Below, in pieces: positions 41,231-50,740 of a stretch of DNA of 64,000 nucleotides. The DNA is taken from NCBI RefSeq assembly GCF_002072105.2, contig NZ_MTBC01000001.1, positions 588,544 through 652,543 on the forward strand, in the 5' to 3' direction. The notes under the pieces are model-generated. The model had not been told where the DNA came from, did no database searches, and was given only the letters and a program-made list of their open reading frames with translations. The stretch's first letter is position 1. Every line of letters starts with the position of its first letter. The DNA comes from Croceivirga radicis. Lineage in GTDB: Bacteria > Bacteroidota > Bacteroidia > Flavobacteriales > Flavobacteriaceae. The position numbers and the translations under genes are program-made.

Positions 41231-41233
41231 AAT

Positions 41234-42028
41234 TTACCCCCAAATGCTCCAGCCAATAGCAATTAGACCAACAACCAAACAGTAGATGGCAAAATAGGTA
41301 AGCTTGCTTTGTTTTACCAGTTTAATCATCCAAGTACAAGCTGCCAAACCAGCTACAAAAGCTGCTATAAATCCTGCTCCCATGGCTCCCATTTGAGAAC
41401 TTTCAAAAGCAATATCACCACTTAAAAAGTCTTTGGCTACTTTACCTAGTATTAAAGGTACTACCATTAAAAAAGAGAAACGTGCAGATTTGGTCTTATC
41501 TATACCTAAAATAACCGATGTGGAAATGGTGGCTCCACTCCTAGAAATACCGGGTAGCATAGCTACCATTTGCGCCAATCCTATTACAAATGCACTGCGG
41601 TAAGAAACGTCTTTATTAGTGGTTTTAGACATATCTGCCAAGTATAACAATATGGCAGTTACCAAGAGCATAACTCCTACAATTAATATGGCACCATCAA
41701 AAAAGACCTCCATATAATCTTCTAAAAAGAAACCAACAAAAGCTGCAGGTATCATGGAAATAATAATCTTAAGGCTAAATTCCGTCTGTTCGTTCCACTT
41801 AAATTGAAACAAGCCCTTTAAAATCTCAAGAACATCTTTTCTAAATATGACCAAGGTACTTAAAGCTGTGGCAAAATGTAAGACCACGGTAAATAGTAAA
41901 CTTTCTTCTGGTATGGCCTGTGCCCCCAAAATTGCTTTACCAAGTTCTAAATGACCACTAGAAGAAACAGGTAAAAATTCAGTTAATCCTTGGATAATAC
42001 CAAGAATAATAGCGTCTATTATTTCCAA
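41234..42028 (-). CDS. uppP: Undecaprenyl-diphosphate phosphatase
   Basis: 264 residues with seven to eight membrane helices. The two active-site segments are GLTEFLPVSSSGHLELG (about 15-31) and PGISRSGATIST (about 158-169). It removes one phosphate from undecaprenyl diphosphate to recycle the lipid carrier for peptidoglycan and O-antigen, and confers bacitracin tolerance in known cases. It lies between the DUF3098 gene (1 bp gap) and truB (3 bp). Confidence 0.97.
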   Translation of the reverse strand: MEIIDAIILGIIQGLTEFLPVSSSGHLELGKAILGAQAIPEESLLFTVVLHFATALSTLVIFRKDVLEILKGLFQFKWNEQTEFSLKIIISMIPAAFVGFFLEDYMEVFFDGAILIVGVMLLVTAILLYLADMSKTTNKDVSYRSAFVIGLAQMVAMLPGISRSGATISTSVILGIDKTKSARFSFLMVVPLILGKVAKDFLSGDIAFESSQMGAMGAGFIAAFVAGLAACTWMIKLVKQSKLTYFAIYCLVVGLIAIGWSIWG

Positions 42029-42029
42029 A

Positions 42030-42293
42030 TTAATCTTTCTTTTTGTCTGGATTCAACAATATGGCATAAACCTGAATTCCCAACCCAATAAGAACTAGAG
42101 TGGGTGCCAATCTAATTCTACGGAAATTGTAGATTTCCGGATTAAAAACATTGGGGTCATCACTGCCACCACCACTCATTAAGATAAAGCCTACGGTAAT
42201 AAAAGCCAATCCAATAAATAAAAAGGTATAGTTCTTCTTTTTAAAAATAAATTGCTTTTTCTCTTCTTGTGGTGTGTTTTTATTCTTACCCAT
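42030..42293 (-). CDS. DUF3098 small membrane protein
   Basis: 87 residues with two predicted helices (about 26-41 and 66-82) joined by the conserved loop MSGGGSDDPNVFNPEIYNFRR, the hallmark of DUF3098. The family sits between ftsX and uppP in many Bacteroidota, which suggests a part in cell division or envelope synthesis, but no function is known. Tight spacing (9 bp and 1 bp) marks it as an operon member. Confidence 0.9.
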   Translation of the reverse strand: MGKNKNTPQEEKKQFIFKKKNYTFLFIGLAFITVGFILMSGGGSDDPNVFNPEIYNFRRIRLAPTLVLIGLGIQVYAILLNPDKKKD

Positions 42294-42302
42294 GTGGCAA
42301 AT

Positions 42303-43181
42303 TTAATAATAAAGATCGTCTGTCCTTAGATTTAAAAAACGTTGTGTGGCAAAATAGGTGCTTAAAAAGGAAATTAGCAAACCCATCAACAATACACTAG
42401 AAAATAAGATTGCCAACATTGGAACATCATTAAACAAATTAAGTTCAGGAAAATTCTTGTCAACATAAAACAGGCTTATGGCTAAAGCACCTATGGCTAT
42501 AAGTGCCCCAATAAAGCCAAGTTTTAAATTTGTAAGAATAAATGGCTGCCTAATAAATTTTTTTGTTGCCCCAACCATTTGCATGGTCTTAATAATAAAT
42601 CTTTTGGCGTAGATAGATAGTCTAATAGAACTATTGATAAGCAATACGGCAATTACTGTAAAAATAGCACTGGCTATCAAAATCCAAAGGCTCAAACGTT
42701 TAACATTATCCGTTAAAAGGGTAACCAAAGGCTTGTCATAGCTTACTTCATCCACATAAGAACGTTCTTCTAATTCTGTTGCAATTTGGGCTACTTGTTC
42801 TGGGGTAACAAAGGCAGCGTTTAAATTTACGTCTACTGAATTTTTAAGGGGATTATATCCTAAAAAGTCTTGAAAATTTTCGCCAATATCCTCGCTGTAC
42901 TGTTCAGCGGCATCTTCTTTGGATACATAAATAGCAGATTTGGTGTATTCTGCCATTGCCAAACTCTTCTGCAGTTGGTCAATCTCTACCGTTTTGGCAT
43001 TATCTTTTAAAAAGACCGAAATAGTAATCTGTTCTTTAAAATGGTCTGCCATTTTTTTGGTGTTCAATACCAAAAGGCCCAAAACCCCTAAAAGAAAAAG
43101 TACTAGTGCTATACTTAACACTACAGAAAAGTAAGAAGAGACCAATCGTCTCCGCTGATATCTTTCAATATATTCGCTCAT
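42303..43181 (-). CDS. ftsX: Cell-division protein FtsX (permease)
   Basis: 292 residues with four membrane helices (about 17-37, 167-187, 218-238 and 262-282) and a periplasmic loop of about 130 residues after the first, the FtsX layout. In other bacteria FtsX works with the ATPase FtsE to activate peptidoglycan hydrolases at the septum; ftsE is not in this window. First gene of the ftsX-DUF3098-uppP-truB operon, divergent from leuS. Confidence 0.94.
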   Translation of the reverse strand: MSEYIERYQRRRLVSSYFSVVLSIALVLFLLGVLGLLVLNTKKMADHFKEQITISVFLKDNAKTVEIDQLQKSLAMAEYTKSAIYVSKEDAAEQYSEDIGENFQDFLGYNPLKNSVDVNLNAAFVTPEQVAQIATELEERSYVDEVSYDKPLVTLLTDNVKRLSLWILIASAIFTVIAVLLINSSIRLSIYAKRFIIKTMQMVGATKKFIRQPFILTNLKLGFIGALIAIGALAISLFYVDKNFPELNLFNDVPMLAILFSSVLLMGLLISFLSTYFATQRFLNLRTDDLYY

Positions 43182-43238
43182 GTATCAAATTGATAACGTA
43201 AAAATAGAAAAGTAAATCGGTTTTAAAGGGATTACCCC

Positions 43239-43246
43239 TATTTTTG
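43239..43246 (+). promoter_or_regulatory. -7 element of leuS
   Basis: TATTTTTG fits TAnnTTTG, 25 bp before the leuS ATG. No TTG is seen at the right spacing. Confidence 0.45.
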
Positions 43247-43271
43247 CGCATCAGAAAAGAAGACTTTAACC

Positions 43272-46088
43272 ATGAATTACGATTTTCAGAAGATTGAGAA
43301 GAAATGGCAAGAATACTGGGCCAAAAACGAAACCTTTAAAGCCCAGAACAATTCTGAAAAACCAAAATATTATACCCTTTCTATGTTTCCTTACCCTTCT
43401 GGGGCCGGATTGCATGTTGGGCATCCGCTAGGCTATATTGCTGGCGATATTTATGCGCGTTACAAAAGACACAAAGGATTTAACGTTTTGCACCCTATGG
43501 GTTATGATTCTTTTGGATTGCCTGCAGAACAGTATGCCATACAAACGGGGCAACACCCTGCAATTACCACGGAAACAAATATTAATAGGTACCGTGAGCA
43601 GTTAGACCGTATTGGTTTTTCTTTTGATTGGAGCCGAGAGGTACGTACTTCTAATCCTGAATATTACAAATGGACACAGTGGATATTTATTCAATTGTTC
43701 AATTCTTGGTATGATGTTGGGGCGGACAAAGCAAAACCTATTTCTGAGCTGGTTGCTGTTTTTGAGAAGGAAGGCAATGAAACCGTTAATGCGGTTTGTG
43801 ATGAAGACGTATCTAGCTTTACTGCTGCAGAATGGAAGGCATTAGATAAGGCTGCCCAAGAACGTATCCTTTTAAAATATAGATTAACCTATTTGGCAGA
43901 TGCCGAAGTGAACTGGTGCCCAGCCTTAGGCACGGTATTGGCCAATGACGAAATAGTAAATGGAGTTTCTGAGCGCGGGGGACACGAAGTAGTGCGTAAG
44001 AAGATGACCCAGTGGATGATGCGAATCACCGCTTATGCACAGCGATTATTAGATGGTTTGGATAAGATAGATTGGCCGCAGCCGTTAAAAGACTCGCAAA
44101 CCAATTGGATAGGTAGGTCAGAAGGGGCATCCGTAACTTTTAAAGTAAAGGATTACGAAGCCAATATAGAAGTATTTACTACTAGGCCAGATACTATTTT
44201 TGGAGTGTCTTTTATGACCTTGGCCCCAGAACACCCTTTGGTGGCAGAAATTACCACCCCTGATCAAAAGGCAGAAATTGAAGCGTATGTAGAAGCAACC
44301 GCTAAACGCTCTGAACGCGACCGTATGGCAGATGTAAAAACCATATCCGGAGCTTTTACGGGGGCGTATGCAGAACATCCATTTACCAAAGAACCAATCC
44401 CTATTTGGATAGGCGACTATGTTTTAGCAAGTTATGGTACAGGGGCTGTTATGGCGGTGCCTTGTGGTGACCAGAGAGATTATGATTTTGCCAAGCATTT
44501 TAACATTGCCATACCAAACATTTTTGATGGTGTAGATATTTCTGAAGAAGCGTTTGCGGATAAAGCCAATACGGTAATTGCAAATTCAGATTTTTTAAAT
44601 GGGTTGTCTTACAAAGAAGCTACCCAAAAAGCTATTGCAGAGTTAGAGGCTATAGGGCAAGGTAAAGGTAAAATAAATTACCGCTTGCGCGATGCTGTAT
44701 TTAGTCGTCAACGCTACTGGGGAGAGCCGTTCCCAGTGTATTATGATGCTAATGGGTTGCCTCAAATGATAGCTGAGGAATATTTGCCAATAGCTTTGCC
44801 AGAGGTAGAAAAGTATTTGCCAACAGAAACCGGGGAGCCACCGTTGGGCAATGCCACTACTTGGGCGTGGGATACTGCCAATGCAAGGGTGGTAGCCAAT
44901 GATGCTATAGATGGCAAAACTATTTTTGCTTTGGAACTAAATACCATGCCGGGTTGGGCAGGGAGTAGCCAATACTTTAACAGGTATATGGACCCAAGAA
45001 ATACGGAAACTATTTACGGCAAAGAGGCGGTAGATTATTGGAAAGAGGTAGACCTTTATATTGGGGGTAGTGAGCATGCTACGGGTCATTTATTGTATGC
45101 TAGATTTTGGCAAAAGTTTTTGTTTGATAGAGGTTTTGTGCCTGTAGATGAGTTTGCCAAGAAGCTAATTAACCAAGGAATGATAACCGGGACTAGTGCT
45201 TTTGTGTATAAAGACGAAGAAAGCAATACCATCTATTCTAAGAACTTGGTAGGGGATAAAAAAGTAAATCCTATCCACGCAGATGTTTCTTTAGTTAATG
45301 CTAGTGATGAGTTAGATGTGGAAGGCTTTAAATCTTGGAGACCCGAATTTAAAGATGCTGAATTTATATTGGAAGAGGGGGCTTACATAGTAGGTAGGGA
45401 AGTAGAAAAGATGTCCAAATCTAAATATAACGTAGTGAATCCAGACGCTATTTGCGAGGAATACGGAGCAGATTCTTTACGATTGTACGAGATGTTCTTA
45501 GGACCTTTAGAGCAATCCAAACCATGGAACACCGCAGGTATTACGGGCGTGCACGGTTTCCTTAAGAAATTATGGAAATTATACACACCTTTTATGGAAG
45601 GCGAAGTTGCAGAAGTTGCTCCGAGTAAAGAAAACCTAAAAACCTTGCACAAAACCATAAAGAAGGTAGAAGAAGATATAGAGAACTTTAGCTTCAATAC
45701 GTCGGTATCTACTTTTATGATCTGCGTTAATGAGTTAACTGCTCAAAAATGCCAGAGTAAAGAAATATTATCACCTTTAGCGGTGCTAGTTTCGCCTTAC
45801 GCCCCTCATATTGCAGAGGAGTTATGGCAAGTCTTAGGGAATACGACTTCTATTGCAGAAGCGGCTTTCCCTGTTTTTGAAGAAAAGTACTTGGTAGAAA
45901 GTAGTAAGGAGTACCCCATATCTTTCAATGGAAAGCTTCGTTTTAAATTAGAATTGCCTTTAGACATGTCTAAAGAGGAAATAGAGAAGGTAGTTATGGA
46001 ACATGATAGAACACAGGATTATTTGCAAGGCAGAACTCCAAAGAAGGTAATAGTTGTTCCTGGTAAAATAGTTAATATAGTGGGTTAG
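43272..46088 (+). CDS. leuS: Leucine--tRNA ligase
   Basis: 938 residues, a class I aminoacyl-tRNA synthetase. The HIGH motif is HVGHPLGY (about 48-55), the CP1 editing domain spans about 240-440 (including TTRPDTIFGVSFM), and the KMSKS motif is in EKMSKSKYN (about 713-718). An insertion before the editing domain (about 150-195) carries acidic segments usual in Bacteroidota LeuRS. Monocistronic with its own promoter and terminator. Assignment is firm. Confidence 0.98.
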   Translation: MNYDFQKIEKKWQEYWAKNETFKAQNNSEKPKYYTLSMFPYPSGAGLHVGHPLGYIAGDIYARYKRHKGFNVLHPMGYDSFGLPAEQYAIQTGQHPAITTETNINRYREQLDRIGFSFDWSREVRTSNPEYYKWTQWIFIQLFNSWYDVGADKAKPISELVAVFEKEGNETVNAVCDEDVSSFTAAEWKALDKAAQERILLKYRLTYLADAEVNWCPALGTVLANDEIVNGVSERGGHEVVRKKMTQWMMRITAYAQRLLDGLDKIDWPQPLKDSQTNWIGRSEGASVTFKVKDYEANIEVFTTRPDTIFGVSFMTLAPEHPLVAEITTPDQKAEIEAYVEATAKRSERDRMADVKTISGAFTGAYAEHPFTKEPIPIWIGDYVLASYGTGAVMAVPCGDQRDYDFAKHFNIAIPNIFDGVDISEEAFADKANTVIANSDFLNGLSYKEATQKAIAELEAIGQGKGKINYRLRDAVFSRQRYWGEPFPVYYDANGLPQMIAEEYLPIALPEVEKYLPTETGEPPLGNATTWAWDTANARVVANDAIDGKTIFALELNTMPGWAGSSQYFNRYMDPRNTETIYGKEAVDYWKEVDLYIGGSEHATGHLLYARFWQKFLFDRGFVPVDEFAKKLINQGMITGTSAFVYKDEESNTIYSKNLVGDKKVNPIHADVSLVNASDELDVEGFKSWRPEFKDAEFILEEGAYIVGREVEKMSKSKYNVVNPDAICEEYGADSLRLYEMFLGPLEQSKPWNTAGITGVHGFLKKLWKLYTPFMEGEVAEVAPSKENLKTLHKTIKKVEEDIENFSFNTSVSTFMICVNELTAQKCQSKEILSPLAVLVSPYAPHIAEELWQVLGNTTSIAEAAFPVFEEKYLVESSKEYPISFNGKLRFKLELPLDMSKEEIEKVVMEHDRTQDYLQGRTPKKVIVVPGKIVNIVG

Positions 46089-46117
46089 GCATAGTTACGT
46101 TTTAACCCTAAAAAAGT

Positions 46118-46152
46118 AAAACCCCCTTCATGGAATTGGAGGGGGTTTTTGT
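46118..46152 (+). terminator. Terminator of leuS
   Basis: AAAACCCCCT (46118-46127) pairs with AGGGGGTTTT (46140-46149) and a T run follows. Confidence 0.88.
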
Positions 46153-46216
46153 TTTCAATTTAAAAAGTCGATTAAATCTGGGGTAAATGTACAATAAAAC
46201 ATTTTATAAAATACTA

Positions 46217-46291
46217 TACCCCCTAAAAAAATAGGGTAAAAAATCATAAAAGATGTTTTTTATCGTTTTTAACCCTAAAAATAACAGGGTT
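46217..46291. promoter_or_regulatory. Paired inverted repeats upstream of ald
   Basis: Two related palindromes lie in the AT-rich leader of ald: CCCTA-N6-TAGGG at 46221-46236 and AACCCT-N9-AGGGTT at 46271-46291. Both begin CCCTAAAAA and end AGGGT. Their centres are about 52 bp apart, close to five helical turns, so a regulator could bind both on one DNA face. An Lrp/AsnC gene lies 2 kb downstream. The binding protein is unknown. Confidence 0.5.
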
Positions 46292-46351
46292 GTTTTGTTA
46301 GTTGCGTAAATTATTTTCAATTTTGAAGTAGAAATCAAAATTTTTATCAAA

Positions 46352-47455
46352 ATGATTGTAGGTGTTCCAAAAGAAATTAAAAACAATGAAAGCAGGGTGG
46401 GGATGACCCCCGCTGGTGTATTTGAATTGGTTAAGAACAACCACAAAGTATATGTACAATCTGGAGCGGGAGAAGGCAGTGGCTTCTTTAATCATGATTA
46501 TCAACAAGCTGGAGCTACTATTTTAGATACAATTGGTCAGGTTTATGCTATGAGTGATATGATCGTGAAGGTTAAAGAACCCATAGCTGAAGAATATGAG
46601 TTAATACAAAAAGGGCAAATAGTATTTACCTATTTTCATTTTGCATCTAGCGAACGTTTAACTAAGGCTATGATTGCAAGTAAATCTATTTGTATAGCCT
46701 ATGAAACCGTAGAAGATGAGGAAGGAAGTTTGCCTCTATTAACACCTATGAGCGAAGTAGCTGGGCGTATGGCCATACAGCAAGGGGCTAAATATTTGGA
46801 AAAACCTGCCAAGGGTAGAGGTGTGTTATTAGGGGGAGTTCCAGGTGTAACGCCAGGTAAGGTATTGGTTTTAGGTGCAGGTGTTGTTGGTATACAAGCT
46901 GCTAAAATGGCAGCAGGTTTAGGAGCACATGTTACCATAATGGATGTGAATATGAAAAGGTTACGTTATGTAAATGATGTAATGCCACCCCATGTGGTAA
47001 CCGAATTTTCGAATGAATTTAATATTAGAAAACATATTAAAACGCATGATTTAATTGTAGGCGGTGTGTTGTTAAAGGGTAAAAAAGCACCTAACCTTAT
47101 TACAAAAGATATGCTTAAAGAAATGAGGCCAGGTACGGTAATTGTAGATGTGGCCGTAGACCAAGGCGGTTGCGTAGAGACTACAAAGGCCACCACGCAT
47201 GAGAATCCTACCTATATTATAGATGACGTTGTGCATTATTGTGTGGCCAACATGCCGGGGGCTGTACCCTATACCAGTACAGTGGCTTTAACTAATGTAA
47301 CATTGCCATACGTTTTAAAATTGGCCAATAAGGGTTGGCAGTCTGCTTGTAGGGCAGACAAGGCTTTGGAAAAAGGATTAAATATAGTAGAAGGTGAGGT
47401 GGTCTATAAAGAAATTGTAGAAGCCTTTAATTGGAGGGCTCCAATAACTGTTTAA
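46352..47455 (+). CDS. ald: Alanine dehydrogenase
   Basis: 367 residues. It converts L-alanine reversibly to pyruvate and ammonia with NAD. Family marks are MIVGVPKEIKNNESRVGMTP, the catalytic Lys/His region (KVKEPIAEE and YFHFASS), VLLGGVPGVTPGKVLVLGAGVVG (Rossmann) and the C-terminal VANMPGAVPYTSTVALTN. It lies behind a 200-bp leader with two inverted repeats. An Lrp-type regulator gene nearby is a plausible amino-acid-responsive controller, as for ald in other bacteria. Confidence 0.97.
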   Translation: MIVGVPKEIKNNESRVGMTPAGVFELVKNNHKVYVQSGAGEGSGFFNHDYQQAGATILDTIGQVYAMSDMIVKVKEPIAEEYELIQKGQIVFTYFHFASSERLTKAMIASKSICIAYETVEDEEGSLPLLTPMSEVAGRMAIQQGAKYLEKPAKGRGVLLGGVPGVTPGKVLVLGAGVVGIQAAKMAAGLGAHVTIMDVNMKRLRYVNDVMPPHVVTEFSNEFNIRKHIKTHDLIVGGVLLKGKKAPNLITKDMLKEMRPGTVIVDVAVDQGGCVETTKATTHENPTYIIDDVVHYCVANMPGAVPYTSTVALTNVTLPYVLKLANKGWQSACRADKALEKGLNIVEGEVVYKEIVEAFNWRAPITV

Positions 47456-47477
47456 GAACAATTTGTCAGCTAATTCA

Positions 47478-47507
47478 ATCCCCGTCTATTTTGGCGGGGT
47501 TTTTGCT
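47478..47507 (+). terminator. Terminator of ald
   Basis: CCCCG (47480-47484) pairs with CGGGG (47495-47499) around an AT-rich loop, and a T run follows. Confidence 0.75.
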
Positions 47508-47542
47508 TTTTATAGCTATATTTAATTCTAAAATTTAGAAAT

Positions 47543-48250
47543 ATGTTTGGTTTTGATATAGGATATATTTTAATCGCTGCTGTATTTGGAATTATCAGTA
47601 TGCTGGTTAGTAATAAATTAAAAAGCAAGTTTAATCACTACTCAAAAGTACATTTGCAAAATGGGATGAGTGGTGCTGAAATTGCTCAAAAAATGTTGGA
47701 TGATCATGGTATTAGGGATGTTAAGGTTATTAGCACGAGCGGCAGGCTAACCGATCATTATAATCCTACCAATAAAACCGTAAACTTGAGTGAAGCGGTC
47801 TACAGTCAGCGTAATGCAGCTGCTGCGGCAGTGGCAGCACATGAGGTAGGGCACGCGGTGCAGCACGCAACGGCATACTCTTGGTTAACTATGCGTTCTA
47901 AATTGGTTCCTATTTTAAGCGTTACTTCTAATTTGTCTATGTGGGTAATATTTGGAGGTTTGGCGTTAATGGGTACTACAGCCATAGGTGGTACTATTGC
48001 ATGGGTTGGTGTGGCGCTTTATGGTATGGGAACGTTATTTAGTTTTATTACCTTACCTGTGGAATATGATGCCAGTAACAGAGCTTTAGCTTGGTTAAAA
48101 AACAAAAATATAGTTACCCCACAGGAATATAAAGGTTCTGAAGATGCATTAAAATGGGCTGCCAGAACGTATGTTGTAGCTGCCATTTCAGCATTAGCTA
48201 CGCTATTGTACTTTGCAATGCGTGTAGCAGGTGCCAGTAACAGAGATTAA
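47543..48250 (+). CDS. Membrane zinc metallopeptidase (YugP family)
   Basis: 235 residues. The zinc motif HEVGH lies in AAAVAAHEVGHAVQHA (about 96-111). Membrane helices occur at the N-terminus, at about 124-175 and near the C-terminus (VVAAISALATLLYFAMRV). The segment GRLTDHYNPTNKTVNLSE precedes the active site as in the neutral zinc metallopeptidase (PF04298-type) family. Substrate unknown; membrane-protein quality control is a common guess. Monocistronic with a strong terminator. Confidence 0.93.
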   Translation: MFGFDIGYILIAAVFGIISMLVSNKLKSKFNHYSKVHLQNGMSGAEIAQKMLDDHGIRDVKVISTSGRLTDHYNPTNKTVNLSEAVYSQRNAAAAAVAAHEVGHAVQHATAYSWLTMRSKLVPILSVTSNLSMWVIFGGLALMGTTAIGGTIAWVGVALYGMGTLFSFITLPVEYDASNRALAWLKNKNIVTPQEYKGSEDALKWAARTYVVAAISALATLLYFAMRVAGASNRD

Positions 48251-48272
48251 TAGTACTAATAGAATAAAATAG

Positions 48273-48299
48273 AACCCACCTAAATAGGTGGGTTTTTTT
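48273..48299 (+). terminator. Terminator of the zinc metallopeptidase gene
   Basis: AACCCACCTA pairs perfectly with TAGGTGGGTT around AA, followed by a T run. Confidence 0.9.
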
Positions 48300-48317
48300 G
48301 TTTGGAGGATTTAAGTT

Positions 48318-48788
48318 TTAAATAGATATCTGCCTATCTATTTGCTGGTCTAGAGAGATGAAGGTTTCAGTTCTAGAAACACCCTCAATAGCTTGAATCT
48401 TTTTATTTAACACCTGCATTAGATGTTCGTTGTCCATACATAATACTTTTATAAGTATAGACCAATTACCGGTAGTATAATGGCATTCTAGAACCTCAGG
48501 TATTTTTTTCAAATCGCCCACCGCTCTTGGATTGCTCATGGCGCGATCTAAATAGATGCCAATATAGGCCATTGTAGTATACCCTAAAACTCTTGGATTA
48601 ATTACAAATTTGGAACCAGAAATTACCCCTGTGCTTTCTAGTTTGCGCAAACGTTGGTGTATAGCAGCTCCAGAAATACCAATTTTCCGAGCTATTTCTA
48701 AAATGGGTTTACGGGCATCTTCCATTAGATGCCGTAAAATCTTTTTGTCTATTCCATCTAGCTCTAAGAGATTATTGGTTTTTCTCAT
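48318..48788 (-). CDS. Lrp/AsnC family transcriptional regulator
   Basis: 156 residues. N-terminal HTH (LDGIDKKILRHLMEDARKPILEIARKIGISGAAIHQRLRKLE region) and C-terminal RAM ligand-binding domain (LECHYTTGNWSILIKVLCMDNEHLMQVL). Family members sense amino acids and control their metabolism. Nearby genes fit: ald (2 kb away, with paired inverted repeats) and a saccharopine-dehydrogenase-like enzyme just upstream on the same strand. The -7 element at 48811-48818 gives it its own promoter. Confidence 0.95.
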   Translation of the reverse strand: MRKTNNLLELDGIDKKILRHLMEDARKPILEIARKIGISGAAIHQRLRKLESTGVISGSKFVINPRVLGYTTMAYIGIYLDRAMSNPRAVGDLKKIPEVLECHYTTGNWSILIKVLCMDNEHLMQVLNKKIQAIEGVSRTETFISLDQQIDRQISI

Positions 48789-48810
48789 ACTTTTATTATA
48801 ATCTGATGTT

Positions 48811-48818
48811 CAAATATA
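48811..48818 (-). promoter_or_regulatory. -7 element of the Lrp gene
   Basis: The minus strand reads TATATTTG, 23 bp before the start codon; no clear TTG upstream. Confidence 0.5.
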
Positions 48819-48840
48819 GGGTAGAAGTTTTAAAATATAA

Positions 48841-50214
48841 CTAGCTAGCTACAGAGTCTGGATTGTACCCCAAATAGGGTACTTTATGTTCTTTAAATAC
48901 GATGCCATGATTTTTTAACTCCTCAAGAATAGGTTTATAAACCTCTTTGGTGATTGGTATTTGGACTCCGGGAGTATTTATTTCTCCTTTAATTATTTTT
49001 AATGCGGCTATAGCCACGGGTAACCCAACTGTCTTTGCCATTGCGGTATAGGTTTGATTTTCCCCCTTAACCACCATGTTGGCGTCTATTTGATATTTTT
49101 GACCATTAAGTTCGTAACCAAATTTGTGGTACATTACAATCATATCTTTTTCACCATCTTGTAAGGTCCAGCTTTGCTCTAAAATATATTGCAATACTTG
49201 TGCGGGGCTCGCATTTTTGAGTGGAATGGTCTTTTTATCGTCGAACAAATTGAGTTCCATAAGTTTTTCCCACATAATATCATCTTGGTCAATTTTTAAG
49301 TAATGACGCAGTTTAAGTTCTACACTGTCCGTGGGGGAATAAGGAAGAAACAAGTTGGTAAATTCCCTAAAGGTCATTCCTTTAGAATTTTCTAATAGAT
49401 AACTATCGTCTGTCATGCCTAGTTGTACAAACATATGCCATGCTTTAGAAAAACCAACACGCCGCATGGTACCACGATATAAAGTTAGAACATCTTGTAG
49501 GCCATATGCTTCTCTGTATTTTAGAGAGTCTCTATTGGCGTAAGCTTCGAATTTGCCGTACCCTTCTACATCTAAAAATTCTGTTCGTCTAAATAATTTA
49601 TGGTAAGGAATGTATTTGTAGGTGCCTTCTTGAATAAATTTTGCCGTACCGCCTTGGCCAGCAATTACAACATTTCTTGGGTTCCATGTAAACTTGTAGT
49701 TCCACAAGTTGGTATCATTTTCTGGTGCTACCAGACCGCCACAAAAAGATTCGAACAATACCATTTTGCCACCATTGTCCCTAATTCGGTCTATTACTTC
49801 CATAGCACTCATATGGTCTATACCGGGATCTAGACCAATTTCGTTCATAAATACCAATCCTTTTTGTTTTACTTCGGCATCTAATTGTTGCAAGGCATCA
49901 CTTATATAAGATGCTGTAACCAGATGTTTGCCAGCAGCAAGACAATCTTTGGCTACTAAAATGTGAAGAAATGCTGGTAACATAGAGATTACGAGCTCGC
50001 TCTCCTGTATTAATTTTGTACGCTTATCTGTATCTTTTATATCTAAAGTTACAATTGTAGTATGCCTATGTTTTAAAATCTTTTCTGGTAATATTTCGGG
50101 GTGTAAGTCTGCAATGGTAATGTGTAGTTCTTCTTCTTTGGCCTTATCTAACAGGTAATCTAATAAGTAAGAAGTTGATTTTCCAGTACCCAAAACAAGT
50201 ATTTGATGGTTCAT
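48841..50214 (-). CDS. Saccharopine dehydrogenase family protein
   Basis: 457 residues. The Rossmann start is ILVLGTGKSTSYLLDYLLD (about 4-22), followed by HLVTASYISDALQQLD and MNEIGLDPGIDHMSAMEVID, typical of saccharopine reductase/dehydrogenase (glutamate-forming) proteins and related carboxynorspermidine enzymes. The reaction would interconvert saccharopine with glutamate and aminoadipate semialdehyde. Whether it acts in lysine breakdown is not certain from one gene; the adjacent Lrp regulator supports an amino-acid catabolic role. Confidence 0.88.
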   Translation of the reverse strand: MNHQILVLGTGKSTSYLLDYLLDKAKEEELHITIADLHPEILPEKILKHRHTTIVTLDIKDTDKRTKLIQESELVISMLPAFLHILVAKDCLAAGKHLVTASYISDALQQLDAEVKQKGLVFMNEIGLDPGIDHMSAMEVIDRIRDNGGKMVLFESFCGGLVAPENDTNLWNYKFTWNPRNVVIAGQGGTAKFIQEGTYKYIPYHKLFRRTEFLDVEGYGKFEAYANRDSLKYREAYGLQDVLTLYRGTMRRVGFSKAWHMFVQLGMTDDSYLLENSKGMTFREFTNLFLPYSPTDSVELKLRHYLKIDQDDIMWEKLMELNLFDDKKTIPLKNASPAQVLQYILEQSWTLQDGEKDMIVMYHKFGYELNGQKYQIDANMVVKGENQTYTAMAKTVGLPVAIAALKIIKGEINTPGVQIPITKEVYKPILEELKNHGIVFKEHKVPYLGYNPDSVAS

Positions 50215-50284
50215 AGGCTTAGCGTATCTTTAAAAAAGAATTCAGTTTAATGTTATAAATATAAAAATACAATAAATAAAAGTT

Positions 50285-50668
50285 ATGAATAAAACAATTG
50301 TGATAACAGCATTGGTTTTTGGGATTTTGGCAATAATACTGGGTGCCTTTGGAGCGCACGGACTTAAAAAGGTTTTGGCTCCAGAGGCGTTAGAAACTTT
50401 TGAAACCGGAGTTAAATATCAGATGTACCATGCCTTATTTCTTTTGATTTTAGGAGGCACTAATTTTGTGGCCGATGGTGCTAAAAGAACTGTTTTCTAT
50501 TTAATTGTTATAGGTGTTATATTCTTTTCGTTTTCTATTTATGGCCTAGCTACCAATAAATTAACTCCTTTCGATTTTAAGAAAATAGCATTGATAACCC
50601 CTGTTGGTGGTTTGTTCTTAATATTGGGTTGGGCCTATCTACTTTTTGCCGTCTTAACCAAGAAATAA
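50285..50668 (+). CDS. DUF423 family membrane protein
   Basis: 127 residues with four membrane helices and the family landmarks LGAFGAHGLKKVLAPEALETFETGVKYQ (about 22-49) and YQMYHALFLLILG. DUF423 (YgdD-like) proteins are widespread small inner-membrane proteins of unknown function. It is divergent from the saccharopine-dehydrogenase-like gene and lies 72 bp before pckA. Confidence 0.92.
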   Translation: MNKTIVITALVFGILAIILGAFGAHGLKKVLAPEALETFETGVKYQMYHALFLLILGGTNFVADGAKRTVFYLIVIGVIFFSFSIYGLATNKLTPFDFKKIALITPVGGLFLILGWAYLLFAVLTKK

Positions 50669-50711
50669 ACAAATACATCTCTTATTTGTCGGAATACAAT
50701 TGATAATTCTT

Positions 50712-50719
50712 TAGTTTTG
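50712..50719 (+). promoter_or_regulatory. Candidate -7 element of pckA
   Basis: TAGTTTTG fits TAnnTTTG, 21 bp before the pckA ATG. The nearest TTG (50686-50688) is 23 bp upstream, longer than the usual spacing. Confidence 0.42.
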
Positions 50720-50740
50720 AGCTTGAAAAACTAACTTTTT

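Noticed and set aside
43612..43845. 77-codon ORF inside leuS on the same strand
   Set aside because: It is out of frame within a strongly conserved synthetase gene.
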